Assembly (NCBI GenBank): GCA_046160675.1
Contig: JBJXHH010000161.1
Span: 1-12,630 of the forward strand
DNA from: JACMJP01 sp046160675
Lineage (GTDB): Bacteria > Bacteroidota > Bacteroidia > Chitinophagales > BACL12
Direction of reading: 5' to 3'
Length of the DNA stretch: 12,630 bases
Every line of letters begins with the position of its first letter. The stretch's first letter is position 1. This document shows positions 5,687-12,630 of this stretch, one piece after another. Made by a program: the position numbers and the translations under genes. The notes beneath the pieces are model-generated. The model was not told the DNA's origin. It searched no databases and worked only from the letters and a program-made list of their open reading frames with translations.

Positions 5687-8497
5687 ATGTCAACGAACAA
5701 CGATAATAAACTTTACCTCCTAGATGCATTTGCTCTGATCTTCCGTGCATATTTTGCATTTGCAAAGAACCCGCTCATTAATTCCAAAGGGCAAAACACA
5801 TCTGCCATCCAAGGGTTTTTAAACACCTTATATGATCTTTTAAAAAATACAAACTCAACACATATTGCAGTATGTTTTGATTCACCTGAAGCTACCCAAC
5901 GGGAAGAAGTGTACGCTGAATACAAAGCTAACAGGCAAGAAGCACCGGAAGATATTTTGTTCGCTGTGCCTTATATCAAAGAAATCGTAAAAGCATTTAA
6001 CATTCCCCTGATTGAAAAAGCAGGATATGAAGCGGATGACATAATAGGGACCTTAGCGAAAAAAGCAAAAGCTGCAGGTTATGAAGTGTATATGGTTACG
6101 ATGGATAAAGACTACGGGCAACTGATGGAAGAAGGTATTTATATGTATCGCCCGAGTTACACAGGGAAAGGTTTTGATACCCTGAGTGTGGATGACATTT
6201 TGAAAAAATGGGAAATCGAAAACCCACTGCAGGTAATTGACATTCTTGGTTTGATGGGGGATGCTGTAGATAATATTCCCGGTGTTCCTGGGGTGGGTGA
6301 AAAAACTGCCAAGAAATTGATACAGGAATTCGGCAGTGTGGAAGAATTATATAAGAATACAGATAAATTAAAAGGGAAACTCCAGGAAAATGTTGTGAAC
6401 AATAAAGATCAGGCACTCATGAGTAAACATCTTGCGACTATTGACATACATGTTCCTGTAGAATTTGAAGAGGACAAATTAGTGATAGAAGAGCCTGACA
6501 AAGAAAAACTGGCAGCCATTTTCCAGGAACTTGAATTCAGACAATTGGGAAAAAGAATTTTGGGTGATGCGTATACTGTAAATGTTGAAAAAAAATCAGA
6601 TCAGTTGGATCTGTTTGGCAACGCTGTTGAATCTTCCGCAGGAAAGAAACCTACACAAGAAATACATGAAGAAATAGTCGGCGGAAAAAATATCAATAAC
6701 ACAGAACACAAGTATTCTTTAATTGATACGCCGGAAAAAAGAGGAAAACTCATAGCAGATATTGCTAAACAAAAAATTTTCTGCTTTGATACGGAAACTA
6801 CCGGCATAGATGCAAATGATGTTGAAATAGTAGGATTAGCATTCAGCTGGAACAAACAGGAGGGTTATTATGTACCTATTCCTGCAGATCAAAAAGAAGC
6901 AAAAAAAATAATTCATGAGTTTAAAGAGATTCTAGAAGAAACCAAAATAACCAAGGTCGCTCAAAACTTGAAGTATGATTACCTGGCTTTGAAATGGTAT
7001 GGAATCAATGTGCAAGGTCCCTTTCAAGACAGTATGATAGCTCACTATTTACTTGAACCTGAGTTGCGCCATGGCATGGATTATCTGGCTGAAACCTACC
7101 TGGGTTATACGCCGGTGAGTATTGAAACTCTGATTGGTAAGAAGGGAAAAAATCAACTGAGCATGCGGGATGCTGATATTGAAAAAGTGAAAGAGTATTC
7201 TGCAGAGGATGCAGACATCACTTTACAACTACATCATATTTTTCAACCCAGGCTGAAAGAGGAAGAATTGAAAAAATTGTATGAAGAAGTGGAGATTCCT
7301 TTGATAGAAGTGTTGGCTCACATGGAGTATGAAGGAATTAATCTTGATGTTCCTTTTCTTACAGAATATTCGAGCTTGCTTGCAAAAGACATAGAAGAAA
7401 CTGCAAATAAAATTTATGATATTGCCGGTGTTCGTTTCAATATTGATTCACCCAAACAGTTAGGAGATGTGTTGTTTGTAAAACTTCAAATCCCTTATGA
7501 GGGGCAGAAAACAAAAACGGGTCAACTCAGCACGGGTGAAGACATTCTGCAGAAACTTGCGCATAACCATCCTATAGCTGACTTGCTGCTGAACTACCGT
7601 GAGTTACAAAAACTCAAGTCAACATATGTTGACACCCTGCCCCAACTTATCAATCCTAAAACAAAACACCTGCACACAAACTTTGCGCAGGCAGTTGCTT
7701 CCAGCGGCAGGTTATCAAGCAATAACCCCAACCTGCAGAACATCCCAATAAGAACCGAACGAGGACAACAGGTTCGTAAGGCTTTTATTGCAAGAAATAA
7801 AAATTTTAAAATCTTAAGCGCAGATTATTCACAAATAGAGTTGCGCATAATTGCCGCATTGAGTGACGACAAAGGCATGATTGACGCATTTAAAAAAGGC
7901 ATGGACATTCATAGTGCCACTGCGGCAAAGGTGTTTAATGTCCCTATTCATGAAGTAACGAGAGATATGCGTAGCCGGGCTAAGGCGGTAAACTTTGGAA
8001 TAGCTTATGGACAAACAGCATTCGGGCTTTCACAAAACCTCGGCATCTCAAGAAGTGAAGCAAAAGAAATTATAGATAACTATAATGCGCAGTTTCCGGG
8101 AGTAAAAAGACTGATGGAAAGTAATATTGAGTTTGCCAGAAAAAATGGATACACAAAAACTGTGTTAGGAAGAAAACGTTACATCAAAGACCTCAACTCA
8201 CAAAACAATACTGTCAGGTCGGCTGCAGAAAGAGTTGCCGTGAACTCACCAATACAGGGCAGTGCAGCAGATATGATAAAAGTAGCCATGATTAACATTC
8301 ACAAGGCTATTCAAAAAGAAAAACTGCAAAGCAGGATGCTTTTACAGGTGCATGATGAACTTGTGTTCGATGCGCATGAAAAAGAAATTGATGTATTGAA
8401 AGAGCTGGTAGTAAATAACATGGTACATGCCATTAAGTTGAATGTTCCTATTGAAGCTGAAGTTGGAACAGGGGTAAACTGGTTAGAAGCACACTAA
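5687..8497 (+). CDS. polA: DNA polymerase I, with intact 5' nuclease, proofreading and polymerase domains
   Basis: PolA fills gaps and removes RNA primers in replication and repair. The 936-residue product has three domains. The 5'-nuclease (about 1-295) shows LLDAF (Asp13), CFDSPE (Asp65), GYEADD (113-118), MDKDYGQL and GDAVDNIPGVPGVGEKTAKK (191-210). The 3'-5' exonuclease (about 345-530) keeps all three motifs: FDTETTG (Asp368, Glu370), QNLKYD (426-431) and YSAEDAD (Tyr504, Asp508), so proofreading should be active. The polymerase (about 545-936) has motif A SADYSQIELR (Asp713), motif B RSRAKAVNFGIAYG (Lys766, Phe770, Tyr774) and motif C VHDEL (888-892). The linker after the nuclease contains QLDLF (306-310), identical to the consensus sliding-clamp-binding pentapeptide. 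Its stop overlaps the start of the next gene (TAATG). Confidence 0.98.
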   Translation: MSTNNDNKLYLLDAFALIFRAYFAFAKNPLINSKGQNTSAIQGFLNTLYDLLKNTNSTHIAVCFDSPEATQREEVYAEYKANRQEAPEDILFAVPYIKEIVKAFNIPLIEKAGYEADDIIGTLAKKAKAAGYEVYMVTMDKDYGQLMEEGIYMYRPSYTGKGFDTLSVDDILKKWEIENPLQVIDILGLMGDAVDNIPGVPGVGEKTAKKLIQEFGSVEELYKNTDKLKGKLQENVVNNKDQALMSKHLATIDIHVPVEFEEDKLVIEEPDKEKLAAIFQELEFRQLGKRILGDAYTVNVEKKSDQLDLFGNAVESSAGKKPTQEIHEEIVGGKNINNTEHKYSLIDTPEKRGKLIADIAKQKIFCFDTETTGIDANDVEIVGLAFSWNKQEGYYVPIPADQKEAKKIIHEFKEILEETKITKVAQNLKYDYLALKWYGINVQGPFQDSMIAHYLLEPELRHGMDYLAETYLGYTPVSIETLIGKKGKNQLSMRDADIEKVKEYSAEDADITLQLHHIFQPRLKEEELKKLYEEVEIPLIEVLAHMEYEGINLDVPFLTEYSSLLAKDIEETANKIYDIAGVRFNIDSPKQLGDVLFVKLQIPYEGQKTKTGQLSTGEDILQKLAHNHPIADLLLNYRELQKLKSTYVDTLPQLINPKTKHLHTNFAQAVASSGRLSSNNPNLQNIPIRTERGQQVRKAFIARNKNFKILSADYSQIELRIIAALSDDKGMIDAFKKGMDIHSATAAKVFNVPIHEVTRDMRSRAKAVNFGIAYGQTAFGLSQNLGISRSEAKEIIDNYNAQFPGVKRLMESNIEFARKNGYTKTVLGRKRYIKDLNSQNNTVRSAAERVAVNSPIQGSAADMIKVAMINIHKAIQKEKLQSRMLLQVHDELVFDAHEKEIDVLKELVVNNMVHAIKLNVPIEAEVGTGVNWLEAH

Positions 8498-9477
8498 TGA
8501 GTTCAAATATCAAACTTCAAAAACTAGTTGTTGGAATTGCATTGCTTTTGTTGTTGGTAAAATTTGCTGCCTATCTTATCACTCATTCAAATGCCATCCT
8601 TACTGATGCGCTGGAATCTATTGTAAATGTTGTTGCTTCTGCTTTCGGGCTTTATAGCCTGGTACTTGCTGCAAAACCTAGGGATATTAACCACCCCTAT
8701 GGGCATGGAAAGATAGAATTTATTTCAGCAAGCATTGAAGGGAGTATGATCTGTATTGCAGGTGTTATTATCGTAGGTAAGTCTGTTTTCAATTTGTTTT
8801 TCCCACACAGTATCCAACAGATGGGATATGGGATTATTTTAATATCTATTGCAGGCGGAATAAATTTTTTTATGGGATGGTTGATGGAAAGGAGGGGAGT
8901 AAAAAGCAGTTCCCTCACATTAATAGCCGGCGGAAAACACCTGCAAAGCGATGGATGGACAACCTTAGGTTTACTTATCGGGCTCTCTTTACTTTATTTT
9001 TTTAAATATGAATGGATTGATAGCCTAGTAGCAATTCTATTCGGACTTTATATCTGTTATCAAGGGGTTAAAATTTTACGAAGATCAATAGCAGGAATCA
9101 TGGATGAAGCTGATACTGAACTATTGAATTCCATTATTTATACATTAAACAAAAACCGTGTTTCCAACTGGATTGATATTCATAACCTGCGCATTATTAA
9201 ATACGGATCAATATTGCATTTTGATTGCCACTTGACGATACCTTATTATTTCTCAGTTAAAGAAGGACATGATGAGTTAGAGAAAATGGAAACACTCATA
9301 CATCAAAATCATGAGACCGGTAGTGAATGGTTTGTACATATAGATTCCTGTGTGCCTCCACTTATGTGTAAAATATGTTTGAAAATGGATTGCACAAAAA
9401 GAGCTTCTGCATTTGAGGAGAAGATAGAATGGAACTTAGAAAACGTTCTTCGTAACCGGAAACATGGCATTCAGTAA
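8497..9477 (+). CDS. cation diffusion facilitator family transporter
   Basis: This is an inner-membrane metal/proton antiporter of the CDF family (Zn, Fe, Mn or Co; metal not predictable). The 326-residue protein has about six membrane segments (near 9-30, 35-57, 80-102, 110-130, 154-169, 173-191) and a cytoplasmic C-terminal domain with DIHNLRIIKYGSILHFDCHL (227-246). Helix 5 carries the metal motif KHLQSD (His148, Asp152). Helix 2 reads TDALESIVN, with Asp37, Glu40 and Asn44 where many CDF members have HxxxD. After the C-terminal domain comes a cysteine cluster (Cys285, Cys291, Cys294, Cys299) that could bind metal. The ATG overlaps the polA stop, so translation is coupled to polA, though no functional link is obvious. 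Confidence 0.92.
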   Translation: MSSNIKLQKLVVGIALLLLLVKFAAYLITHSNAILTDALESIVNVVASAFGLYSLVLAAKPRDINHPYGHGKIEFISASIEGSMICIAGVIIVGKSVFNLFFPHSIQQMGYGIILISIAGGINFFMGWLMERRGVKSSSLTLIAGGKHLQSDGWTTLGLLIGLSLLYFFKYEWIDSLVAILFGLYICYQGVKILRRSIAGIMDEADTELLNSIIYTLNKNRVSNWIDIHNLRIIKYGSILHFDCHLTIPYYFSVKEGHDELEKMETLIHQNHETGSEWFVHIDSCVPPLMCKICLKMDCTKRASAFEEKIEWNLENVLRNRKHGIQ

Positions 9478-9543
9478 ACACATGAATCGCCATCACAGAA
9501 AGCATAGTTTCTTCTTTGGTTTTATTTGGAAACATAGCAATGG

Positions 9544-9587
9544 CAGTGGTTTCGAGCCGAAACACCTGTTGTTTAAAATATTTTTCA
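9544..9587 (+). terminator. possible terminator of the polA-CDF unit
   Basis: GTTTCG-AGC-CGAAAC (9549-9563) is a perfect 6-bp hairpin with a 3-base loop. It extends imperfectly outward through CAG/CTG (9544-9546 with 9566-9568) and then G-U and A-U pairs. An AT-rich stretch ending in TATTTTT follows, but the T-run is about 6 bases away from the stem, so this is only a candidate. Confidence 0.35.
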
Positions 9588-9764
9588 TGTAACAGAATCT
9601 ATGTTGCTTTAATTCTACCGCCATGTTGTTTGGGTTTAAAATTGTCACGGCAAAAACAAAAAAAAATAGCCAGGTTTCCCCCTTAATTGCACTTCTGGCG
9701 TTTGTTTTGGGAGAGCAAATGAAATCGACCAACTATTTAAAGTCACATAAGTCCTGTCGCTGCT

Positions 9765-9796
9765 TTGGAGTATTACTCCGGAGTATAGTAACCTTG
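9765..9796 (+). promoter_or_regulatory. candidate promoter with operator-like palindrome
   Basis: TTG (9765-9767) and TAACCTTG (9789-9796, 7 of 8 to TAnnTTTG) are 21 bases apart, placing a start about 10 bases before the ATG at 9813. The spacer contains the perfect 12-base palindrome TACTCCGGAGTA (9774-9785), and GGAGTA-T-TACTCC (9767-9779) precedes and shares half of it. A dimeric regulator bound here would block the promoter. The regulator is unknown. Confidence 0.42.
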
Positions 9797-9812
9797 CTAA
9801 AAAATAGCACCT

Positions 9813-10340
9813 ATGGCAAAAATTTTACAAACACAAAATATCCTTATAGCAGTTTTTGTCCTTATTACAACTTCTCTTGCTGCTCAAACACCAGGTGAAC
9901 TACTGGCTATGAACACAGAATCGGTATCTTATAAATCCGAAGTATCGGAAGTTAGCAGTTTTACAAATGTACATGATATAACTGCAACGAATTATTTTCA
10001 ACTTACAGGAAAAGTAATTCATCCTTACCTGGCTGTAAAAAATGTAAGTAAGGGATATGAAGCTGTGAAGATTGATGCCAATAATAAGATAGCTTTATCC
10101 TTTAGCACAAAATCTGTTCAATATACTTATGCAGGGAAAACATATAACCTGAATGTAAACGGAGTGGATCAGTATTTCAATACATCCGAAAAATGTTTAG
10201 TTAGGGGGAAAATTGAAGTGAGTTGCGAAGCAATGAAGATTAATGGGGAAAAAATTAACTCCCTTTCCCTGTACTTTGATCAGAATAATCATATTTCTTA
10301 CATAGAAGTAGGCGATACAGAATTATACCTTCGTCCTTAA
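9813..10340 (+). CDS. secreted protein of unknown function
   Basis: I do not recognise this 175-residue protein. It has a clear signal peptide (MAKILQTQNILIAVFVLITTSLAAQ, cleavage likely after Ala24, giving Gln25 as the first residue), so it is exported to the periplasm or beyond. No lipobox is present. The mature part is rich in Ser, Thr, Val, Asn and Tyr with alternating hydrophobic patterns (for example KIALSFSTKSVQYTYAGKTYNL, 92-113), consistent with a small all-beta protein. Two cysteines (Cys128 and Cys138) could form a disulfide. No C-terminal sorting domain is apparent. It stands alone on the plus strand, behind a promoter with a palindrome, and converges with the YhhN gene 31 bases downstream. 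No terminator hairpin is visible in that gap. Confidence 0.75.
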   Translation: MAKILQTQNILIAVFVLITTSLAAQTPGELLAMNTESVSYKSEVSEVSSFTNVHDITATNYFQLTGKVIHPYLAVKNVSKGYEAVKIDANNKIALSFSTKSVQYTYAGKTYNLNVNGVDQYFNTSEKCLVRGKIEVSCEAMKINGEKINSLSLYFDQNNHISYIEVGDTELYLRP

Positions 10341-10371
10341 AACTGTTTTCATAGCATCATTGGTTACTTTT

Positions 10372-11040
10372 TCATTGCCGCAGATGTACAACACATCCTG
10401 TGGCAATGTTATATTGTGCGATGATATAAGTAAGCATTATAAAAACAGGCGCAGCATCAAACGGCTTGTGAAACCTGTTGATGGCAATACCTGAATCAGA
10501 AAGAATAAAACTTATGGCGCCGCTTAATACAAGATAAAAGCTGTAAGTATTTGTTCTTCCCTTCCTCATCGCAGAAGCAATACCCATCGCTGTAATAGCA
10601 ACTGCATAAGCGAGTACTGGCACAAGCATTTCTCCGAGCGAAGAAAAAATGAAGGCAATCAATACCACTGCATAAATTAAAAAAGGAAGAACTGAAAGGA
10701 TTCCTACCTTCCTTTTTTCTGTTTTATAAACAAGTTTTCTGAAGGCAAAAAGATAAGCAACATGGGCGAATAAAAATGCGCCAAGTCCCAATATAAAATA
10801 CATTTCAGTTTCTGATTTCAACAAAAATATATCTCCCAACCAGCTTAAAAACAAAGCTAAAAACACCAGGGAGAGTAGTTTTTTAGATAATGATTCGGAA
10901 AAAACATATAACATGAGCAAGGGCATAAGCAACACTTTGGTAACCATTTCCGCAAGCTGATACCCTGCAGTAATCGAAAATAGGTGAAAAATGGCAGCAA
11001 TGATATATGCCGAAATAAATACCTGTGAGAATTTTTTCAT
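10372..11040 (-). CDS. YhhN/TMEM86 family membrane protein, putative lysoplasmalogenase
   Basis: This 222-residue polytopic membrane protein has about eight hydrophobic segments (starting near 5, 33, 54, 82, 112, 137, 165 and 195). It belongs to the YhhN/TMEM86 family, whose characterised members (mammalian TMEM86B and a bacterial YhhN) hydrolyse the vinyl-ether bond of lysoplasmalogens. Conserved family features are seen: SWLGDIFLL (66-74, Gly69-Asp70), ILSDSGIAIN (179-188, Asp182) and YIIAQYNIA (205-213, Gln209). The ATG at 11040 is chosen. An upstream TTG at 11184 would add 48 residues lying inside the preceding gene and without family resemblance. It starts 5 bases after the stop of the AGMO-like gene, so the two form an operon. 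Family membership is firm; substrate is inferred. Confidence 0.87.
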   Translation of the reverse strand: MKKFSQVFISAYIIAAIFHLFSITAGYQLAEMVTKVLLMPLLMLYVFSESLSKKLLSLVFLALFLSWLGDIFLLKSETEMYFILGLGAFLFAHVAYLFAFRKLVYKTEKRKVGILSVLPFLIYAVVLIAFIFSSLGEMLVPVLAYAVAITAMGIASAMRKGRTNTYSFYLVLSGAISFILSDSGIAINRFHKPFDAAPVFIMLTYIIAQYNIATGCVVHLRQ

Positions 11041-11045
11041 ACAAT

Positions 11046-12275
11046 TTAATTTATGAAAACATACTTCATCCGCATCAAGAAAAAGGCTGAAACAATTACA
11101 AATAAGAAAAGCAAAGAATACAAAAGAATAGTTTGAGATCCTATAAATCCTGTAATCAAAATTATGTAGCCAATTGATATGCAATACCTGAAAATTTCAC
11201 CTGTGTATGCCCATCTCCGTAACTCAAGTAAGGCTCCTATGCAGGTAATGGAAAATAATATGAGTATAGCTGAAAATATTTTTATTGGGAGGGAAAGTGC
11301 ATCAAAGGAAAACAAAAAATAGGATGTAAGCCCTAAGATGGCAGCAAACTGAATTAACACATAATAATTCAATCTAAGGGGTATAGAAGTGTTAAATTTT
11401 TTTGCGGTAGCTGGAGAAATTTCTATTGCGGGTGTTGGGCCGCCAAGATCTTCAGGAAACCAGCCTGGGGGTTTAACAAGGAGTTTTAGTTTATCAGATA
11501 AACTATGGGTTTTTGAAATATCTGAAAACAAGATTTTCCAAAAATCAATCTGTGCTATAAGTGGGTTCCATGTATTGAGGGGCTTTGTTATGCCATACAC
11601 AACTTCTTCTTCCTCTTTTTGAAATGTGCCAAACATCCTGTCCCAAATTATGAGTGTGCCGCCATGATTTCTGTCAATATATTTTGGGTTCCTGCCGTGA
11701 TGCACCCGGTGATGTGAGGGTGTATTGAAAATAAATTCTATTGGTTTTGGAAATAGGTTAATTGTTTTGGTATGAATCCAGAATTGATACAGGGTTTGAA
11801 CCTGGCTCACAACAATGAACATGACAGGGCTAAACCCTATGAAGGCAAGTGGCAGATAAAAAATGAAACTGCCAAACTTTTGAAATGCTCCCTGCCGCAG
11901 CGCAACACTCAGGTTATATTCTTCACTTTGGTGATGCACTACATGCCCGCCCCAGAGGAAATTAATTTCATGTGCATACCTGTGAAACCAATAATAAAAA
12001 AAATCAACACCAATAAACAAAATTACCCAGCTAAAAACATTGGCCTGTATAGTAGCAAACCTAAGCGTATCATAACACAAGGCATACAATCCAACAACAA
12101 ACAATTTCAAAAATGCACCGGTCACCTGTTCAGTAATGCCGGCATTCAGGTTGGAGATGGCATCATTCAACCTGTAATAGCCCGTTTTTTTCAGTTTATC
12201 AATCAGCACTTCCACCCCAATAAGCAGAAAAAAAACCGGAATAGCCAGCACAATATAATTTACCGCTTCAACCAT
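11046..12275 (-). CDS. alkylglycerol monooxygenase-like fatty acid hydroxylase (sterol desaturase superfamily)
   Basis: This 409-residue integral membrane di-iron oxygenase has the three histidine boxes of the superfamily: HRYAHE (98-103), HVVHH (111-115) and HRVHH (189-193). The sequence between and around them follows human AGMO (TMEM195) as I remember it, with FYYWFHR, EEYNLSVALRQ (118-128), QFWIHT (164-169), NTPSHHRVHHGRN (184-196), GGTLIIWDRMFGTF (205-218) and VVYGIT. The Glu after the first box, important in AGMO, is present (Glu103). AGMO cleaves the alkyl ether bond of glyceryl ethers using oxygen and tetrahydrobiopterin. Membrane segments lie at about 5-24, 52-68, 80-97 and 136-157, with a C-terminal set from 303 to 400. 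The start is the ATG at 12275. It leads the operon with the YhhN gene. Substrate and cofactor in this organism are unproven. Confidence 0.9.
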   Translation of the reverse strand: MVEAVNYIVLAIPVFFLLIGVEVLIDKLKKTGYYRLNDAISNLNAGITEQVTGAFLKLFVVGLYALCYDTLRFATIQANVFSWVILFIGVDFFYYWFHRYAHEINFLWGGHVVHHQSEEYNLSVALRQGAFQKFGSFIFYLPLAFIGFSPVMFIVVSQVQTLYQFWIHTKTINLFPKPIEFIFNTPSHHRVHHGRNPKYIDRNHGGTLIIWDRMFGTFQKEEEEVVYGITKPLNTWNPLIAQIDFWKILFSDISKTHSLSDKLKLLVKPPGWFPEDLGGPTPAIEISPATAKKFNTSIPLRLNYYVLIQFAAILGLTSYFLFSFDALSLPIKIFSAILILFSITCIGALLELRRWAYTGEIFRYCISIGYIILITGFIGSQTILLYSLLFLFVIVSAFFLMRMKYVFIN

Positions 12276-12300
12276 GCGTTAGTGGAAAAATTCTTGCTTA

Positions 12301-12308
12301 CAAATGTA
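12301..12308 (-). promoter_or_regulatory. candidate -7 element of the AGMO-YhhN operon
   Basis: On the minus strand TACATTTG matches TAnnTTTG exactly, 25 bases before the ATG at 12275. No TTG lies at the usual upstream distance, so only the -7 box supports it. Confidence 0.38.
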
Positions 12309-12338
12309 CATATATCACTGGGTTTTACTCACCTTAGC

Positions 12339-12348
12339 AAAACGTTTT
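12339..12348. repeat. short palindrome in the divergent intergenic region
   Basis: AAAACGTTTT is a perfect 10-base palindrome just before the ggt start, in the 78-base gap between divergent genes. It is AT-rich and may be chance, but its position could suit a regulator site. Confidence 0.25.
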
Positions 12349-12353
12349 CAAAT

Positions 12354-12630
12354 GTGAAATATATTATCATCTCGGTTTTCTGCGGTTTTATTTTCCTGCA
12401 ATCTTGTATTGCACAAAATAAAACTGAAGGTGTTATTGCCGACCATGCCATGGTGGTAACTGCCCACCCTGAAGCAACGAAGGTGGGTATTGAAATTTTG
12501 AAAAAAGGCGGCAATGCTGTAGATGCAGCAGTGGCAGTACAGTTTGCGTTGGCAGTGGTGTATCCTAACGCCGGAAATATTGGCGGAGGCGGGTTCCTGA
12601 ATGTAAGATTGAACAATGGCGAAACAAGCT
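12354..12630 (+). CDS. ggt: gamma-glutamyltransferase, N-terminal part (cut by window edge)
   Basis: The visible 92 codons encode an exported gamma-glutamyltranspeptidase, which splits glutathione and other gamma-glutamyl compounds. A signal peptide (residues 1-20) ends in LQSCIAQ. Cys18 may make it a lipoprotein, or cleavage may fall after Ala20. The N-terminal family signature follows: MVVTAHPEATKVGIEILKKGGNAVDAAVAVQFALAVVYPNAGNIGGGGFL (about 33-82). The catalytic Thr of the small subunit lies beyond the edge. The start is the GTG at 12354: the ATG at 12352 is out of frame and runs directly into TGA, and no in-frame ATG occurs upstream within the gap. The gene is divergent from the AGMO-YhhN operon. 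Without the rest I cannot exclude a pseudogene. Confidence 0.9.
   Translation, partial: MKYIIISVFCGFIFLQSCIAQNKTEGVIADHAMVVTAHPEATKVGIEILKKGGNAVDAAVAVQFALAVVYPNAGNIGGGGFLNVRLNNGETS

Larger units (their letters stand above)
9478..9812 (+). other. 335-base intergenic region without a convincing gene
   Basis: This stretch lies between the CDF transporter and the secreted protein. It holds a possible terminator near 9544-9587, A-rich sequence near 9650-9667 and a palindrome-containing promoter region near 9764-9796. Short open frames exist (for example 9482-9592, 36 codons) but show no family resemblance, so I do not call them genes. Confidence 0.6.

Noticed and set aside
9482..9592. Small 36-codon His/Phe-rich open frame right after the CDF gene
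   Set aside because: It has no resemblance to known small proteins and its 3' half is better explained by the candidate terminator hairpin at 9544-9587.
9493..9732. 79-codon minus-strand open frame in the intergenic region
   Set aside because: Composition and lack of any motif suggest a chance frame; no neighbour or promoter supports it.
9623..9898. 91-codon open frame on the plus strand
   Set aside because: It overlaps the promoter and 5' end of the secreted-protein gene in another frame and has no signal peptide or family features.
11041..11184. 48-residue N-terminal extension of the YhhN protein from a TTG
   Set aside because: It lies wholly inside the AGMO-like gene, does not look like YhhN, and a good ATG at 11040 begins the family domain.

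Overview
The window looks like chromosomal DNA of a Bacteroidota bacterium, most likely from the Chitinophagaceae/Sphingobacteriia side. The evidence is a DUF4290 gene (a family I know only from Bacteroidota) joined to murA, moderate-to-low GC, A-rich leaders with little Shine-Dalgarno signal, and several upstream sequences that fit the Bacteroidota promoter pattern TTG-N19..21-TAnnTTTG. I see no mobile element, tRNA, rRNA or CRISPR array. Most genes are ordinary chromosomal genes with coherent neighbours.

Layout. Bases 1-5170 are all on the minus strand. In transcription order they are lemA, a soluble TPM-domain gene, a membrane TPM-domain gene with a Gly-rich tail, a DUF4290 gene, murA, a TlpA-like lipoprotein that has lost its CxxC, and grpE (cut by the left edge). 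A clear Rho-independent terminator separates the TlpA-like gene from grpE, and a promoter-like element for grpE lies inside that terminator. From 5305 the plus strand carries an AhpD/CMD-family gene, polA and a cation diffusion facilitator gene (polA and the transporter overlap as TAATG). A 335-base non-coding stretch follows, with a possible terminator and a palindrome-bearing promoter, then a small secreted protein of unknown function. Convergent to it, on the minus strand, lies a two-gene operon: an alkylglycerol-monooxygenase-like fatty acid hydroxylase followed after 5 bases by a YhhN/TMEM86 (lysoplasmalogenase-type) membrane protein. Divergent from that operon, at the right edge, is the 5' part of a gamma-glutamyltransferase gene.

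How the genes fit together. The left block is cell-envelope and protein-quality housekeeping: peptidoglycan precursor synthesis (murA), envelope proteins (LemA/TPM, TlpA-like) and the Hsp70 exchange factor (GrpE). The middle is DNA replication and repair (PolA) with metal and redox accessory genes. The most interesting unit is the right-hand operon. Both products belong to families whose characterised members break ether bonds of glycerolipids (AGMO for alkyl ethers, TMEM86/YhhN for lysoplasmalogen vinyl ethers), so together they suggest a compact bacterial ether-lipid breakdown or remodelling module. That functional link is inferred from family membership and adjacency.
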